Shown piece by piece: positions 62,827 through 64,000 of a stretch of DNA of 64,000 bases. Numbering within the stretch: the stretch's first letter is position 1; the number at the start of each line of letters is the position of its first letter. The stretch is from the NCBI GenBank assembly GCA_016271365.2, contig CM057458.1, positions 202,960,501-203,024,500 of the forward strand, read 5' to 3'. The DNA comes from Neoceratodus forsteri (Eukaryota > Chordata > Ceratodontiformes > Ceratodontidae). Made by a program: the position numbers and the translations under genes. The notes under the pieces are model-generated. The model saw only the letters and a list, made by a program, of their open reading frames with translations. It did not search any database and was not told where the DNA came from.

Positions 62827-64000
62827 TTTTTTTTTTTAGTATTGAAGTCTTGGATACACCTGTGAGTGAATGCTCGTTGGGAGGTTCCATGTCAAATACA
62901 TTAAACAACAAGGCAAAAAAAAAAGACTGTGGGCAATTTACAGATAATACAATGAGAGTTCTGCAAACAGATAACGAGAGTATTAAACATAGCAGGTATA
63001 TAAAATCCAGACAGGAACAGGTAGGCTGTGGCATTGTACAAAGTATGCCTGTGTCAGTAGGAGGAGCAGGAGAAGGAAGAGGAAAAGAGGGTCAGTGTGG
63101 GGAGAAACATGGTTTGACTGGGACAGGACAGGGGTACAAGAGGTTGGGGGGATTGCTAAGTGCTGGGGTTTGCCTAGCTCAAGGTATAGGGACTGGGAAG
63201 TGCTGGTGGTAGTCAGTCGATGCATGAGGTGTCTCAGCGGTGGCACCTGCAGGAACTCCTGTCAATAAGGTGTTGGCGCAGTCTGATTTTCAAGGATCCA
63301 AGAGTAGTAGTGCCAAAGACTGCAGGCAGTAGTGTGTTAGTCTAGAGTGAAGCCTGGTAGGAGAATGCTCAATGTACCATGGATGTGTAGCATCTGGGCA
63401 CATAGAAGGTTTCTGTGGAGGAGCTCCTGGTTTGTCTGGTGTTGAGCAGTAGGGACAATAGGTTCTGAACTCCAGGAGGAAGCCAGTTTAGAGTAGCCTT
63501 TTTGGCAAGAAGGCAGGTTTGATATCTTATTCTGTCATTAAGTTGGAGCCAGCTAGCACAGGTATAGAGTTTGCAGGTATGTGTTAGTTTAGGTGCATTT
63601 GTAAGCAAGTAACAGGCATTATTTAGGGCAACAGTGATGTGTTGGAGTGCTGTGTCAGTTGCAGATCCATATATTACCAGTCCATAATCTATAACAGATA
63701 CAACTGAGCTGTTACTTGCCAGATTCAGTGATTCATGTGTGAGACAGTGCCTGTGTTGGTGGAAGATGCCGATTCTGGTGTTGATGGCTTTAGCAGTGTT
63801 GTCAATGTGCTGTGTGAAGGACATGGAGGAGTCAATAGTTACCCCCAGGTATTTGAAGCATGGGATGAGTTCCAGGATGCTACCACTCACATTCCGTATT
63901 GCCAAGGGGTAGTGTTTTACTTTGTTTTGGGCTGTTGCGTAGAGCATGGTTTTGGTCTTTTTATAATTCATGACCATCTTTTGTCCTGTGACCATTTTTC
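62827..64000 (-). mobile_element. LINE-X copy iv (continues past the right edge)
   Basis: Minus-strand copy with its 3' end near 62827 (complement reads 'ttcaatactaaaaaaaaaaa'). The coding end is 63369-63995: KKTKTMLYATAQNKVKHYPL, LIPCFKYLGVTIDSSMSFTQ (C-F-K-Y-L-G-V), VVSVIDYGLVIYGSATDTAL, LTHTCKLYTCASWLQLNDRI and RYQTCLLAKKATLNWLPPGV, then YVPRCYTSMVH. The stretch 62827-63368 is 3' UTR with no ORF. It interrupts LINE-X copy v. Confidence 0.8.
63369..63995 (-). pseudogene. LINE-X RT, C-terminal part
   Basis: 208 open codons reaching almost to the window edge, starting after the YADD box. The K-T-K-x-M motif (residues about 13-17) and FKYLGVTIDSSMSFTQHIDN (about 47-66) are RT motifs D/E; VVSVIDYGLVIYGS matches VLPVIDYGCVVYSA of copy iii. 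The C-terminal NDRIRYQTCLLAKKA matches CDRIKYQVCLLGMKA of copy i. The end around FYVPRCYTSMVH is probably truncated against the usual '...FSxxAPxLWNxLP' block by a frameshift. Upstream palm sequence lies outside the window. Confidence 0.85.

Overview
The window is repeat-dense eukaryotic DNA. I recognise no host gene, functional tRNA or rRNA, and no prokaryotic signature. The mix of elements (CR1 and L2 LINEs in several copies, an L1-type LINE, a 2A-bearing LINE family called LINE-X here, a tRNA-derived SINE, a Gypsy LTR element, and hAT, Tc1-like and pogo-like transposase relics) suggests a vertebrate with a large, transposon-rich genome. A lungfish or an amphibian such as a caecilian would fit, but the window cannot settle the species. 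Almost every coding relic carries stops or frameshifts.

Layout. 1-5.9 kb: an L1-like element (minus), with ORF1 split by a plus-strand CR1 and the ORF1-ORF2 gap hit by a minus-strand CR1. The L1 itself sits in an older LINE endonuclease relic (5.9-6.9 kb). 7.4-8.4 kb: a Tc1-like transposase pseudogene with an apparent 70-bp GT-AG intron. 9-11.7 kb: two LINE-X copies, the second carrying a 287-bp fold-back element. 11.7-17.6 kb: a three-level nest, with L2 interrupted by CR1 and CR1 interrupted by a 4.05-kb element whose repeats are arranged A1-internal-B1-A2-B2. 17.6-18.3 kb: a pogo-like relic. 18.3-23.2 kb: mostly unassigned, with a minisatellite and small inverted-repeat elements. 23.2-34.5 kb: a ~208-bp satellite split by a Gypsy element of about 10.4 kb (LTRs, tRNA-Met-type primer site, gag, protease, integrase), which was itself invaded by L2, CR1 and LINE-X.

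34.7-52.6 kb: the most striking object, an apparent giant hAT-type element. Its inverted repeats are about 1.75-1.9 kb, each holding three 297-bp subrepeats. A BED-finger hAT transposase pseudogene lies against the right arm, and about 7 kb of nested CR1 and L2 fills the interior. 52.6-58.7 kb: unassigned DNA with a LINE 3' end flanked by a 7-bp target duplication, an inverted-repeat element, a tRNA-derived SINE, and a second BED-finger relic related to the hAT one. 58.8-64 kb: a plus-strand LINE-X with duplicated 5' DNA, a CR1 insertion and an endonuclease ORF starting with a hydrophobic stretch and a 2A motif, cut off by a minus-strand LINE-X that runs off the window.

How they relate. Two LINE-X copies carry 2A-like motifs directly before the endonuclease, and the SINE at 57 kb ends in the same tail as LINE-X, so LINE-X is its likely mobilising partner. 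The nesting gives relative ages: the satellite predates the Gypsy element, which predates the LINEs inside it; the L2 at 11.7 kb predates its CR1, which predates the split-repeat element. Boundaries were read by eye from alignments within the window and are mostly good to about 5-30 bp.
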